Shown piece by piece: positions 48,449 through 56,938 of a stretch of 64,000 nt of DNA. Positions within the stretch are counted from its first letter, which is position 1. Every line of letters starts with the position of its first letter. A model generated the notes under the pieces. The model was not told the origin of the DNA and made no database searches. It worked only from the letters and a program-made list of their open reading frames with translations. Position numbers and translations under genes: made by a program. The stretch comes from Streptomyces sp. CB02009 (lineage in GTDB: Bacteria; Actinomycetota; Actinomycetes; Streptomycetales; Streptomycetaceae). Location: contig NZ_LIVV01000005.1 of assembly GCF_001905825.1 (NCBI RefSeq), positions 512,594-576,593 of the forward strand, read 5' to 3'.

Positions 48449-48808
48449 TCAGTCCCATTCCAGGCCGCCGCGACGCCACACATACGCGTAGGCGACGAAG
48501 ACGGTGAGCACGAAGAGCAGCATCTCCACGAGCCCGAAAAGCCCCAGGGCGTCGAAGGTGACCGCCCAGGGGTAGAGGAAGACGATCTCGATGTCGAAGA
48601 CGATGAAGAGCATCGCCGTCAGGTAGTACTTGATCGGGAAGCGGCCGCCGCCGGCGGGAGTGGGTGTCGGCTCGATGCCGCACTCGTACGCCTCAAGCTT
48701 TGCCCTGTTGTACCGCTTTGGGCCGATAAGCGTGGCCATGACCACGGAGAAGATCGCAAACCCCGCACCCAGGGCACCGAGCACGAGGACGGGCGCGTAC
48801 GCATTCAC
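48449..48808 (-). CDS. nuoA: NADH-quinone oxidoreductase subunit A
   Basis: Three-helix membrane subunit (119 aa), first gene of the operon. YECGIEP, RFPIKYYLTAMLFIVFDIEIVFLYPWA and the C-terminal RRGGLEW are typical. GTG 48808 is preceded by AGGAGCGAGGAG; the open frame upstream runs into the leader and lacks a ribosome site. Confidence 0.95.
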   Translation of the reverse strand: MNAYAPVLVLGALGAGFAIFSVVMATLIGPKRYNRAKLEAYECGIEPTPTPAGGGRFPIKYYLTAMLFIVFDIEIVFLYPWAVTFDALGLFGLVEMLLFVLTVFVAYAYVWRRGGLEWD

Positions 48809-49478
48809 GCTCCTCGCTCCTTCCAGTCGTCCTTGACCGTTGGACCGCACGGCCGGACCGTGAAAGATCGCCCCCATGTGAGGCAGTTCACAAGCCCGGC
48901 TGCCCCGCATCTTATGCCCGCCCCTCTGTGATCTGCGACACGGGGTACACCAACGACTTTGTGATCTCCACCACCTGACGAAGGATCATGAAGTCGGATG
49001 AGCGGTGATCTTGTTGCGCGAAGCGCCCAGGTGATCACCAGATGTGACATCCGGACCGGAAATCGCTGATCGGAGGGGGTGTCGCACTATCAAGTGATGG
49101 TCACTACAGGCAAATTGGCGATGGACGCATCCGGGTGATAAAGGAACCGCCCGTCGCCCGGTCGAGGGGCCCCGCGTACCGCGGTGGACGCGTGCGCCCG
49201 TTCACGAGCGTTCGCGAGACGGAAGTGTGACCTGTGACACACCTCGAAGGGTCGAAAAACAGGGGGCTTGGCCACATGCGTCAAGAGATGGTAAGCGTCG
49301 GGCAATTCGGACGTTTCCTTGAAAACCCGTGATCAAGGGCCAGATGGGCTGTGCCCGATTTGCCCGTTACGGCGTCAATAAGGGCGCCACAGAAGCGGAT
49401 TATGAGATTCCGAACGTAACTGTGGCGCAACCCACGTTTCTTGAAGGGAACCGTGAAGCCCTGATAGCGGTTGTTCTC
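48809..49478. other. 670-base divergent leader region between nuoA and the NlpC/P60 gene
   Basis: No gene is convincing here. It holds the promoters for nuo (leftward) and for the NlpC/P60 gene (rightward), and parts of it are less GC-rich than the flanks. It contains several short dyads (for example GTGATCACCA near 49029-49038). I looked for the c-di-AMP riboswitch found before some actinobacterial cell-wall hydrolase genes and did not find its conserved blocks. The length upstream of the hydrolase start still suggests a long 5' leader. Confidence 0.5.
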
Positions 49479-50381
49479 ATGTCCCACACCGCTCACATAC
49501 CCAGCCACCGGAAGCCCCGCCGCAGCGCCTCGAAGCTCGCGCTGCGAGCCGGAGTTGCCGGTGGCGTCCTCGGCACCATCGCGGTGGCCGGTGCTGCCGG
49601 GCCGGCGAATGCCGAGCCGGTGACCGAGACCATCGAAATGCCCACCCTGGGCTCGCTCGAGACCGGCTCCGGTCTCGCCTCCGCCGTCGCCGCCTCCGCC
49701 GAGGCCTCCCAGCAGGAGGCCCTCGACCAGAGCCTCCAGACGCAGGAGAACCTGGCGCTGCAGAAGGCCGCGAAGGAGGCCAAGAAGGCCAGGGCCGAGG
49801 CCGACCGCAAGGCCGCCGCCGAGAAGGCCGAGAGGGCCCGCCTCAAGGCCGAGGCCGAGGCCGAGGCCAAGGCCGAGCAGGAGCGCAAGGAGGCGCAGGA
49901 GCGCGCCTCCCGCACCAGCGAGCGCACCCAGCTCACCTCCACGTCGGGGAGCGGCAGCTCCTCGGACTCCGGCTCCTCCAGCGGTTCCTCCGCCGGTTCG
50001 AACGAGAGCCAGACGCAGGCCCCCTCCGGCTCCGCCGCCGCGATCGTGGCCTTCGCCCGTGCCCAGGTCGGCGACTCGTACGTCACCGGCGGCACCGGCC
50101 CCAACTCCTGGGACTGCTCCGGCCTCGTCCAGGCCGCCTACCGCGAGGCCGGCATCGACCTGCCCCGCATCTCCTACCAGCAGTCGAGCATGGGCACCTC
50201 CGTCTCCCTGGACAACCTGCAGCCGGGCGACATCCTGTACTGGGGCAGCCGCAGCGGCTCGTACCACGTCGCGATCTACGTGGGCGGCGGCAACTACGTC
50301 GGCGCGCAGAACTCGTCGACCGGTGTCGTCGAGCGCTCCCTCGACTGGGACATGCCCTCCGGCGCGGTCCGTCTCCTCTGA
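49479..50381 (+). CDS. Secreted NlpC/P60 peptidoglycan hydrolase
   Basis: Cell-wall hydrolase of 300 residues that probably cuts the stem peptide. An N-terminal export signal (about residues 20-45) is followed by a charged coiled coil (about 70-145, repeated K/A/E) and a Ser-rich linker. The C-terminal NlpC/P60 domain has catalytic Cys in NSWDCSGLVQAAY and His in SGSYHVAIYVGGG. This coiled coil plus NlpC/P60 plan is common in actinobacterial wall hydrolases, where the coil holds or inhibits the enzyme. It ends at a classic terminator. Confidence 0.92.
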   Translation: MSHTAHIPSHRKPRRSASKLALRAGVAGGVLGTIAVAGAAGPANAEPVTETIEMPTLGSLETGSGLASAVAASAEASQQEALDQSLQTQENLALQKAAKEAKKARAEADRKAAAEKAERARLKAEAEAEAKAEQERKEAQERASRTSERTQLTSTSGSGSSSDSGSSSGSSAGSNESQTQAPSGSAAAIVAFARAQVGDSYVTGGTGPNSWDCSGLVQAAYREAGIDLPRISYQQSSMGTSVSLDNLQPGDILYWGSRSGSYHVAIYVGGGNYVGAQNSSTGVVERSLDWDMPSGAVRLL

Positions 50382-50405
50382 CCGACCCGCACCCACGGCA
50401 CACGG

Positions 50406-50440
50406 AAAGCCGTCACTCCTCGGGGGAGTGACGGCTTTTC
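50406..50440 (+). terminator. Rho-independent terminator of the NlpC/P60 gene
   Basis: AAAGCCGTCACTCC (50406-50419) pairs perfectly with GGAGTGACGGCTTT (50425-50438), loop of five, followed by TCCCTTT. It can also serve the convergent dehydrogenase gene ending at 50470. Confidence 0.92.
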
Positions 50441-50469
50441 CCTTTAACGCCTACTCGGCGACGTACACC

Positions 50470-51438
50470 CTACTTGCGGAAATTCTCGATGATCCGGGCG
50501 TAACTGTCCCCTCCGTGGCCCGCCGCGACCGCCGCGCGCATCAGCTCCAGGTGCAGCTCCGGCAGCCGGTTGTCGACCCCCCTCGCCTCCGCCGCGTGCA
50601 GCAGGTGCCCGATCGTCGCGACCTGGACGTCGATGGTGGCGTCGTCGCCGGGGTACTTCCCCTCGTCGATCTGCTCGGCGTACGTCGTCATGAACCAGGA
50701 GACCGTCTTCAGCCAGCGGGTGGCCACCGCCGTGAAGTCACGGGCCGGCACCCCGTCCGCGCCCGCCAGGGCGGTCGCGTGCAGCCAGCCGCCGAAGACG
50801 GACCACATGAGGCCGAGCAGCCCCGCGTCGTAGAGCGAGGCGAGCCCCGCGTCCGGGCCGAGGTCCACCGGGTCGCCGAGGACGCCGAGCGTCGCGCGGT
50901 GCGCGGCGAGCAGTTCGGGCGAGCCCGACCAGAGGAACATGTTGGCGCTGTCGCCGACCCCCGGCGGGGTCGTCATGACGGCTCCGTCGAGGTAGCCGAC
51001 GCCGTGCTCCGCGGCCCACTCCGCCTCGGCGCGGGCCTGCTCCGGCGAACCGGAGGTGAGGTTGACCAGGACCCGGCCCCGCAGCGACCCGGCGACGGGG
51101 GCGAGGAGCCCGCGGACGGCCGGGTAGTCGAGGACGCAGACCACGACGAGCCCGCTCGCCTCGACGGCCTCGGCGACGGAGGCGGCGCGGAGGGCTCCCC
51201 GGGCGACGAGGGAGTCGGCCTTCCCGGGGGTGCGGTTCCAGACGGTCGTGCGGTGGCCGGCGGTGAGGAAGGCATCGGCGAGGGCGGAGCCCATCTGGCC
51301 GAGACCGATGACCGTGATGCCCGGTGCGTCGGGGTTCTGGGCGTCGGCGTGCTGGGCGTCGGGATTCCGGGTGCCGACGTGCTGTGCGTCGGTGTTCCGG
51401 GTGCCCGAGTCGGGTGCGGGGACGTTCTGTGCGCTCAT
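50470..51438 (-). CDS. Imine reductase-like NAD(P)-dependent dehydrogenase
   Basis: Member of the 6-phosphogluconate dehydrogenase/3-hydroxyisobutyrate dehydrogenase superfamily (322 aa). Rossmann motif ITVIGLGQMGSALADAF and WNRT (suggesting NADPH), then a helical domain with YDAGLLGLMWSVFGGWLHATAL. This resembles Streptomyces imine reductases. The first 38 residues are a repetitive Ala/Asp/Asn/Gln stretch encoded by degenerate tandem repeats and are probably disordered. ATG 51438 has only a weak ribosome site; a start beyond the repeat cannot be excluded. It is divergent from a GlxA-type regulator gene, which may control it. Confidence 0.82.
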   Translation of the reverse strand: MSAQNVPAPDSGTRNTDAQHVGTRNPDAQHADAQNPDAPGITVIGLGQMGSALADAFLTAGHRTTVWNRTPGKADSLVARGALRAASVAEAVEASGLVVVCVLDYPAVRGLLAPVAGSLRGRVLVNLTSGSPEQARAEAEWAAEHGVGYLDGAVMTTPPGVGDSANMFLWSGSPELLAAHRATLGVLGDPVDLGPDAGLASLYDAGLLGLMWSVFGGWLHATALAGADGVPARDFTAVATRWLKTVSWFMTTYAEQIDEGKYPGDDATIDVQVATIGHLLHAAEARGVDNRLPELHLELMRAAVAAGHGGDSYARIIENFRK

Positions 51439-51510
51439 GGGATCCACGCTCTCAACGGCGGAATCCGGACGACAGTGGCAGGACCGACGACGACCGCACG
51501 ATTCCTGCCG

Positions 51511-51516
51511 TACGGT
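51511..51516 (+). promoter_or_regulatory. Possible -10 of a leaderless transcript (GlxA-type regulator)
   Basis: TACGGT ends 7 bases before ATG 51524, with no Shine-Dalgarno sequence between. No clear -35 element. Confidence 0.4.
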
Positions 51517-51523
51517 CGGGATC

Positions 51524-52519
51524 ATGAACGCAGGGACCGTCGCCATCGCCGTCGTACCGGACCGGCGGACCGGAACGTCGTTGTGGGAGCTGTACGAACT
51601 CTCCCTGGCACTGGGGGTCTTCGGCATCCCGCATCCGGACCTGGCCGACCCCTGGTACCGGCTGAGGCTGTGCGGGGACCCCGGCGAGGGCGGCGTCTTC
51701 TCCGTGCGGACCGACCACGGTCTCGACGGACTCGTGGGCGCGGACACCGTCATCGTACCGTCCGTGCCCGACGCGGTCGTGGAGGACGGCGAGGAGGTGC
51801 CGGCCGAGCTGGTCGAGGCGCTGCGCGCGGCCGCCGCGTCCGGCTCCCGGATGGTGTCGCTGTGCACCGGCGCGTTCGCGCTCGCCGCCGCCGGCGTCCT
51901 CGACGGCCGCCGGGCCACCGCGCACTGGCAGCACAGCGCGCAACTGGCCGCCCGCCACCCCGAGGTGATCGTGGACGACTCGGTCCTCTACACGGACGAG
52001 GGGTCCGTCCTGACCAGCGCAGGGGCCACCGCCGCGCTCGACCTCTGCCTGCACCTGGTGCGCACCGACCTCGGGGCGACGGTCGCCGGGCAGCTCGCCC
52101 GGCGCCTCGTCGTGCCGGCCCACCGACCGGGCGGTCAGGCCCAGTTCATCGAGGCGCCGCTGCCGCCGAGCGACGACGACAGCCTGGGGCCCGTCCTGCA
52201 GTGGGCGACCGAGCACCTGGCCGAGCCGCTGACCGTGGAGGAGCTGGCCCGGCGGGCCCGGATGAGCCCGCGCACCTTCCACCGGCGGGTGCGCGAGGAG
52301 TACGGGACCACCCCGCTGCAGTGGCTGCTCCAGCAGCGGGTGGCCCGGGCCCAGACCCTCCTGGAATCCACCGACCTGCCCGTGGAGCTGGTCGGCGACC
52401 ACAGCGGTCTGGGCTCGGCGGCCAATCTGCGCCGCCACTTCACCCGCGCCGTCGGGGTGTCCCCGTCCGGCTACCGGCGGGCGTTCAGGCCTTCGGGGCC
52501 ACCTTCGAGAGTCCGTTGA
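51524..52519 (+). CDS. GlxA/AraC-type transcriptional regulator with DJ-1/PfpI-like domain
   Basis: Regulator of 331 residues. The N-terminal class I glutamine amidotransferase/DJ-1-like domain keeps a nucleophile-elbow Cys (SLCTGAFALAAAG). The C-terminal AraC HTH pair includes VEELARRARMSPRTFHRRVREEYG and the second helix pair near GLGSAANLRRHFTRAVG. It is divergent from the imine-reductase-like gene, its likely target. Its last 35 bases overlap the tail of the convergent reductase gene. Confidence 0.9.
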   Translation: MNAGTVAIAVVPDRRTGTSLWELYELSLALGVFGIPHPDLADPWYRLRLCGDPGEGGVFSVRTDHGLDGLVGADTVIVPSVPDAVVEDGEEVPAELVEALRAAAASGSRMVSLCTGAFALAAAGVLDGRRATAHWQHSAQLAARHPEVIVDDSVLYTDEGSVLTSAGATAALDLCLHLVRTDLGATVAGQLARRLVVPAHRPGGQAQFIEAPLPPSDDDSLGPVLQWATEHLAEPLTVEELARRARMSPRTFHRRVREEYGTTPLQWLLQQRVARAQTLLESTDLPVELVGDHSGLGSAANLRRHFTRAVGVSPSGYRRAFRPSGPPSRVR

Positions 52520-53771
52520 TGATGCGGTCCATGGCGTCGCCGCCCGACGGGTCGGTCAGGTTCGCCAGCATCTTCAGCGTGAACTTCATGAGCATCGGGT
52601 GGGTGAGGCCGCGCTGGGTCGCGATCTTCATGACCTTGGGGTTGCCGATGAGCTTCACGAAGGCGCGGCCGAGCGTGTAGTAGCCGCCGTAGGTGTCCTT
52701 GAGGACCTGCGGGTAGTTCCGCAGGGCGAGTTCGCGCTGGGCGGGGGTCGTGCGGGCGTGGGCCTGGACGATGACGTCGGCCGCGATCTGGCCGGACTCC
52801 ATGGCGTACGCGATGCCCTCGCCGTTGAACGGGTTGACGAGGCCGCCGGCGTCACCGACGAGCAGCAGGCCCTTGGTGTAGTGCGGCTGGCGGTTGAAGG
52901 CCATCGGGAGGGCGGCGCCGCGGATCGGCGTCGTCATGTTGTCCGGGGTGAAGCCCCAGTCCTCCGGCATCGAGGCGCACCAGGCCTTGAGGACCTCGCG
53001 CCAGTCCAGCTCGCGGAAGGCCTTGGAGGAGTTGAGGATGCCGAGGCCGACGTTGGAGGTGCCGTCGCCCATGCCGAAGACCCAGCCGTAGCCGGGGAGG
53101 AGGCGGTCCTCGGCGCCGCGGCGGTCCCACAGCTCCAGCCAGGACTCCAGGTAGTCGTCGTCGTGCCGGGGCGAGGTGAAGTACGTGCGGACGGCGACGC
53201 CCATCGGGCGGTCCTCGCGCCGGTGCAGGCCCATCGCCAGGGAGATGCGGGTGGAGTTGCCGTCGGCGGCGACGACGAGCGGGGCGTGGAAGGTGACCTC
53301 GCGCTTGTCCTCGCCGAGCTTGGCGTGGACGCCGGTGATCCGGCCCGTGCGGTCGTCGATGATCGGGGCGCCCACGTTGCAGCGCTCGTAGAGGCGCGCG
53401 CCGGCCTTCTGGGCCTGGCGGGCGAGCTGCTCGTCGAAGTCGTCGCGCTTGCGGACGAGTCCGTAGTCCGGGTACGAGGCGAGTTCCGGCCAGTCGAGTT
53501 CCAGGCGGACGCCGCCGCCGATGATCCGCAGGCCCTTGTTCCGCAGCCAGCCGGCCTCTTCGGAGATGTCGATGCCCATGGAGACGAGCTGCTTGGTGGC
53601 GCGGGGGGTGAGGCCGTCGCCGCAGACCTTCTCGCGGGGGAACGCGGTCTTCTCCAGGAGGAGGACGTCCAGTCCCGCCTTGGCGAGGTAGTACGCCGTG
53701 GTCGAGCCGGCCGGGCCCGCCCCGACGACGATCACATCTGCGCTGTGCTCGGAGAGGGGCTGCTCGGTCAC
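52485..53771 (-). CDS. Geranylgeranyl reductase-family flavoprotein (MenJ-like)
   Basis: FAD-dependent reductase that saturates isoprenoid chains (428 aa). FAD site VIVVGAGPAGSTTAYYLAKAG, then FPREKVCGDGLTPRA and the second FAD contact GDAGGLVNPFNGEGIAYAMESG. GTG 53771 has GGGAG at 8 bases; the longer open frame lacks a ribosome site. Its neighbours nuo and menG and the prenyl synthase 29 kb away favour menaquinone tail hydrogenation, as for mycobacterial MenJ. Archaeal-lipid-type or chlorophyll-type activity is unlikely here. Substrate by inference. Confidence 0.85.
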   Translation of the reverse strand: MTEQPLSEHSADVIVVGAGPAGSTTAYYLAKAGLDVLLLEKTAFPREKVCGDGLTPRATKQLVSMGIDISEEAGWLRNKGLRIIGGGVRLELDWPELASYPDYGLVRKRDDFDEQLARQAQKAGARLYERCNVGAPIIDDRTGRITGVHAKLGEDKREVTFHAPLVVAADGNSTRISLAMGLHRREDRPMGVAVRTYFTSPRHDDDYLESWLELWDRRGAEDRLLPGYGWVFGMGDGTSNVGLGILNSSKAFRELDWREVLKAWCASMPEDWGFTPDNMTTPIRGAALPMAFNRQPHYTKGLLLVGDAGGLVNPFNGEGIAYAMESGQIAADVIVQAHARTTPAQRELALRNYPQVLKDTYGGYYTLGRAFVKLIGNPKVMKIATQRGLTHPMLMKFTLKMLANLTDPSGGDAMDRIINGLSKVAPKA

Positions 53772-53948
53772 GGCGGATTCTCCCGGAGACTCGACGGTAG
53801 GAGGCGGTACGGACGTACCGGGGCAGTCTATGGGGGCGGGTCGCGGGCCGTCCGGAGGGCCACCCGAAGGACATGCGCAGGTCCACCCCGTGAGAGGGAA
53901 CCCCGACGGAATTCGCACGTCCGTACGACGATGTCATGATCACCGGTC

Positions 53949-54689
53949 GTGACCACCCTACGTACGACCGACCTACGACGGGGCGCGCTGATCACAGCCG
54001 TCCTCGCCCTCCTCTGCTCGGCGTTCCTCGTCCTGCCCGCGAACGCCGACCCCGCCCCGTACGACGACTGCCCGGCCGCCACGTTCTGCCTCTACTCCGG
54101 GGCCGACGGGACTGGCGAGCGACGGGACTTCACCGACCGGCAGGCCCTGCAGGGCTACGACGCGGCCTGGGACGGCACGAGCCTCTCGGCGAAGAACAAC
54201 ACCGCCCTGTGGGCCTGCGTCTACGGCGCCCCCGGCTACGGAGGGCTCCTGGAGACCGTCAAGCCGGGCAACAAGGACGCGTACGCCCCCGGCGCCGTCC
54301 GCGCCCACAAGCTGGTCCCGACCCGCGCCCTCTGCTTCACCGGCTACGAGCGCTGCCCCGACAACCGGGTCTGCACCTTCACCGAGCCCAACGGCCGCGG
54401 CCCGATCACCGTCCACCTCCCGTCGACCGACCCCGCCACCAAGAACTACGGCAACTCCTACGGCACCGAGGCCGCCCCCAGGTCGGCCTGGAACCGCACG
54501 CAGAAGCACGTCTGCTTCTACCCCGAGGCCGCCTTCACCGGCAGCTGGGCCGACCCGGCCGACCCCTCCGGCCGCAAGAGGTTCGGCGCGTACGTCGTCC
54601 TGCGCGGCGACAGCACCACCGTCCCGGCGCCCTTCGCCGGCACCTTCCGCTCGCACGAGCTCGTCAACGGAACGGCGGACTGCCAGTGA
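53949..54689 (+). CDS. Exported protein with two peptidase-inhibitor I36-like domains
   Basis: Secreted Cys-containing protein (246 aa). Signal peptide to about ANADPAP, then two similar beta-rich units: CPAATFCLYSGADGTGERRDF...SAKNNTALWACVYGAPGYGG and CPDNRVCTFTEPNGRG...RSAWNRTQKHVCFYPEAAFTG. This pattern matches the I36/SMI metalloprotease-inhibitor (crystallin-like) family of Streptomyces, normally present once per protein. GTG 53949. It overlaps the next gene by 4 bases (GTGA), so the two are co-translated. Confidence 0.82.
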   Translation: MTTLRTTDLRRGALITAVLALLCSAFLVLPANADPAPYDDCPAATFCLYSGADGTGERRDFTDRQALQGYDAAWDGTSLSAKNNTALWACVYGAPGYGGLLETVKPGNKDAYAPGAVRAHKLVPTRALCFTGYERCPDNRVCTFTEPNGRGPITVHLPSTDPATKNYGNSYGTEAAPRSAWNRTQKHVCFYPEAAFTGSWADPADPSGRKRFGAYVVLRGDSTTVPAPFAGTFRSHELVNGTADCQ

Positions 54690-56065
54690 CCCGCAACCGA
54701 CGCACCTGGGCGGCCGCGACCGCCGCCCTCGGCGCCGCCCTCGCCCTCACCTCGCCCGCCTCCGGCGCCGGCGAACCCGCCCCGAGCCCGCTCGCCGCCC
54801 GCTGGACCGCCGGCACCCCCGTCACGGTCACGACCGGCGTCACCCGCACCACCTGGACCGAGACGACGCTCGACAACCGCACGAAGGCCCGCGTCCTCCA
54901 GATCGTCGAGATCGACCCCACCGCCGGAGCCCTCACCCTGGAAGGCGCCCTCGGCACCGACGACTCCACCGCGGAGACGCTCACCGAGCAGCTCGCCCGG
55001 GTCACAACGGTCCCGACCCGCCACCCGTACGCGGGCGTCAACGGCGGCCTGTTCCAGCGGGAGCCCGCGGGCGCGGGCGCGGAGAAGACCATCGTGCACA
55101 CCGGCGTCTCCGCCACCGACGGCACCCTGCACAGCTCCAGCTGCTGGAGCGCCGGCAAGGGCAGCACCGGCGCGGTGATCCAGTACGGCATCCCGCACAT
55201 CACCAAGCTCCGCACGGACATGAAGCTGACCGCGCCCACCGGCGAGACCGTACGGATCGACGACGTCAACCGGGCCCCCGGCCGCGCCCCGCACTGCGCG
55301 CGCGACGCCGAGGACGTCCAGGTCAGCACCAGCCCGCCGGTCTACACCGACCCGGACGAGATCGTCGTCTTCACCGACGACTACGGGGCGCCCGTCCCCC
55401 GGCCCGGCACCGACCCGGCCGTCCCCGCGACCGGCGACCCCGGCTTCGAGGTCGTCGTCGACGCGCACGGGGCCGTCACCGAGGCCCGCGAGGGACGCGG
55501 CGGCACCGTCGTCCCCGCCGGCGGCCGGATCATCCAGGGCATCGGCACCGGCGCCCAGTGGCTCCGCACCCGACTCGTCCGCGACGACACGGTGACCGTC
55601 GACCAGAAGCTCCACGACATGACCACGGACCGGGACATCCCCCTGGACGACTCGGTCGACGTCGTCAGCTCCTTCCACCACCTGCTGCGCTCCGGCGACA
55701 TCCCCGCCGAACTGCCCGACTCCTGCAGCGGCAAGGAGAAGGGCGCCGACGGTACGACCCTGATCTGCACCGACTCGCGCACGGCCCTCGGCACCAACAC
55801 CCGCGGCCGCCCGGTGCTCATCACCCTCACCGGGCAGGACAACGAGGACGGCGACTACCTCCGGAGCTTCGCCGCGCTGCTGGACTCCCCCGAGCTCGGC
55901 ATCATCGACGCCCTCAACCTCGACGGCGGCGGTTCCACGACCCTGCAGACGGGCACGCAGGTGCACACCCCGCCGACGGACCTGGTGAACGGAACGCCCG
56001 TGCACCGGGACGTGGCGGACGCGGTGTACACGGGCGTCGGCGGCTACGGGCTCTACGTGAAGTAG
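54686..56065 (+). CDS. Exported phosphodiester glycosidase (NAGPA) family protein
   Basis: Secreted protein of 459 residues with a signal peptide (WAAATAALGAALALTSPASGA). The C-terminal phosphodiester N-acetylglucosaminidase domain carries the hallmark ALNLDGGGSTTL; YAGVNGGLF and RTALGTNTRGRPVLITL are further family segments. Such enzymes remove GlcNAc joined through a phosphodiester, and bacterial members are thought to act on cell-wall or capsule polymers. GTG 54686 overlaps the upstream I36-type gene by 4 bases. Confidence 0.85.
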   Translation: MTRNRRTWAAATAALGAALALTSPASGAGEPAPSPLAARWTAGTPVTVTTGVTRTTWTETTLDNRTKARVLQIVEIDPTAGALTLEGALGTDDSTAETLTEQLARVTTVPTRHPYAGVNGGLFQREPAGAGAEKTIVHTGVSATDGTLHSSSCWSAGKGSTGAVIQYGIPHITKLRTDMKLTAPTGETVRIDDVNRAPGRAPHCARDAEDVQVSTSPPVYTDPDEIVVFTDDYGAPVPRPGTDPAVPATGDPGFEVVVDAHGAVTEAREGRGGTVVPAGGRIIQGIGTGAQWLRTRLVRDDTVTVDQKLHDMTTDRDIPLDDSVDVVSSFHHLLRSGDIPAELPDSCSGKEKGADGTTLICTDSRTALGTNTRGRPVLITLTGQDNEDGDYLRSFAALLDSPELGIIDALNLDGGGSTTLQTGTQVHTPPTDLVNGTPVHRDVADAVYTGVGGYGLYVK

Positions 56066-56113
56066 GGGCCCGGCCGAGGGCGAAGGAGGAACCCGCCCGA
56101 CGAGCGGAACGGG

Positions 56114-56818
56114 TCAGGCGGGCTTGAAGCCCCGGTGGAGGGCGACGATGCCACCGGTCAGGTTCCGCCACGCCACCTGCGACCAGCCGGCCTTCTGGAG
56201 CAGACCCGCCAGGGCCGGCTGGTCGGGCCAGGAGCGGATCGACTCGGCCAGGTACACGTACGCGTCCGGGTTCGAGGAGACCGCGCGGGCCACCGGCGGC
56301 AGCGCGCGCATCAGGTACTCCTCGTACACCGTGCGGAACGGCGCCCAGGTGGCGTGCGAGAACTCGCTGATGACGACCCGGCCACCGGGCTTCGTCACGC
56401 GGTACATCTCGCGCAGCGCCTGCTCGGTGTCCTGGATGTTCCGCAGGCCGAAGGAGATGGTGACCGCGTCGAACACGTCGTCGCGGAACGGCAGCTTCGT
56501 GCCGTCGCCGGCCGTGAACGGCATCCACGGGTGGTTCTTCTTGCCGACCCGGAGCATCCCGAGCGAGAAGTCGCAGGGCACGACGTACGCGCCCGCGCGG
56601 GCGAAGGGCTGCGAGGAGGTGGCCGTGCCGGCCGCCAGGTCGAGGACCTTCTGCGCGGGGCGTGCGTCGACCGCCTTCGCGACCTCCTTGCGCCAGCGCC
56701 GGTCCTGGCCCAGGGAGAGCACGTCGTTGGTGAGGTCGTAGTTCGCCGCCACGTCGTCGAACATCGAGGCGACTTCGTGCGGCTTTTTGTCCAGGTTGGC
56801 TCGGGTCACGGGACCCAT
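56114..56818 (-). CDS. menG: Demethylmenaquinone methyltransferase
   Basis: SAM-dependent C-methyltransferase (UbiE/MenG) that makes the final ring methylation of menaquinone (234 aa). [27 protein letters not shown] motif [12 protein letters not shown] and [30 protein letters not shown] are diagnostic. Start set at ATG 56818; GTG 56809 would give [10 protein letters not shown], the beginning usual in relatives, and neither has a strong ribosome site. It completes the quinone used by the neighbouring nuo complex. Confidence 0.95.
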   Translation of the reverse strand: MGPVTRANLDKKPHEVASMFDDVAANYDLTNDVLSLGQDRRWRKEVAKAVDARPAQKVLDLAAGTATSSQPFARAGAYVVPCDFSLGMLRVGKKNHPWMPFTAGDGTKLPFRDDVFDAVTISFGLRNIQDTEQALREMYRVTKPGGRVVISEFSHATWAPFRTVYEEYLMRALPPVARAVSSNPDAYVYLAESIRSWPDQPALAGLLQKAGWSQVAWRNLTGGIVALHRGFKPA

Positions 56819-56938
56819 TCAAGCAGCCGCCCGAATCTCCTCCCGTACCGCTTCAACCTTTCGGGCCCGGGAGTGCTCAAGGACGGTCGGAAGCGCGCTG
56901 CGTCAGCGCTGTCCGGGACCGAGGGGAGCAGGGGTGGG

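Noticed and set aside
49090-49305. 71-codon minus-strand ORF in the nuo/NlpC leader
   Set aside because: No ribosome site, no recognisable feature and located in a region expected to hold promoters; not supported as a gene.
49081-49478. c-di-AMP (ydaO-type) riboswitch before the NlpC/P60 gene
   Set aside because: Expected from context, but the conserved blocks as I know them (GGGTGAATC-like and the CCGAAYCCGTCAGCTAAC region) are not present.
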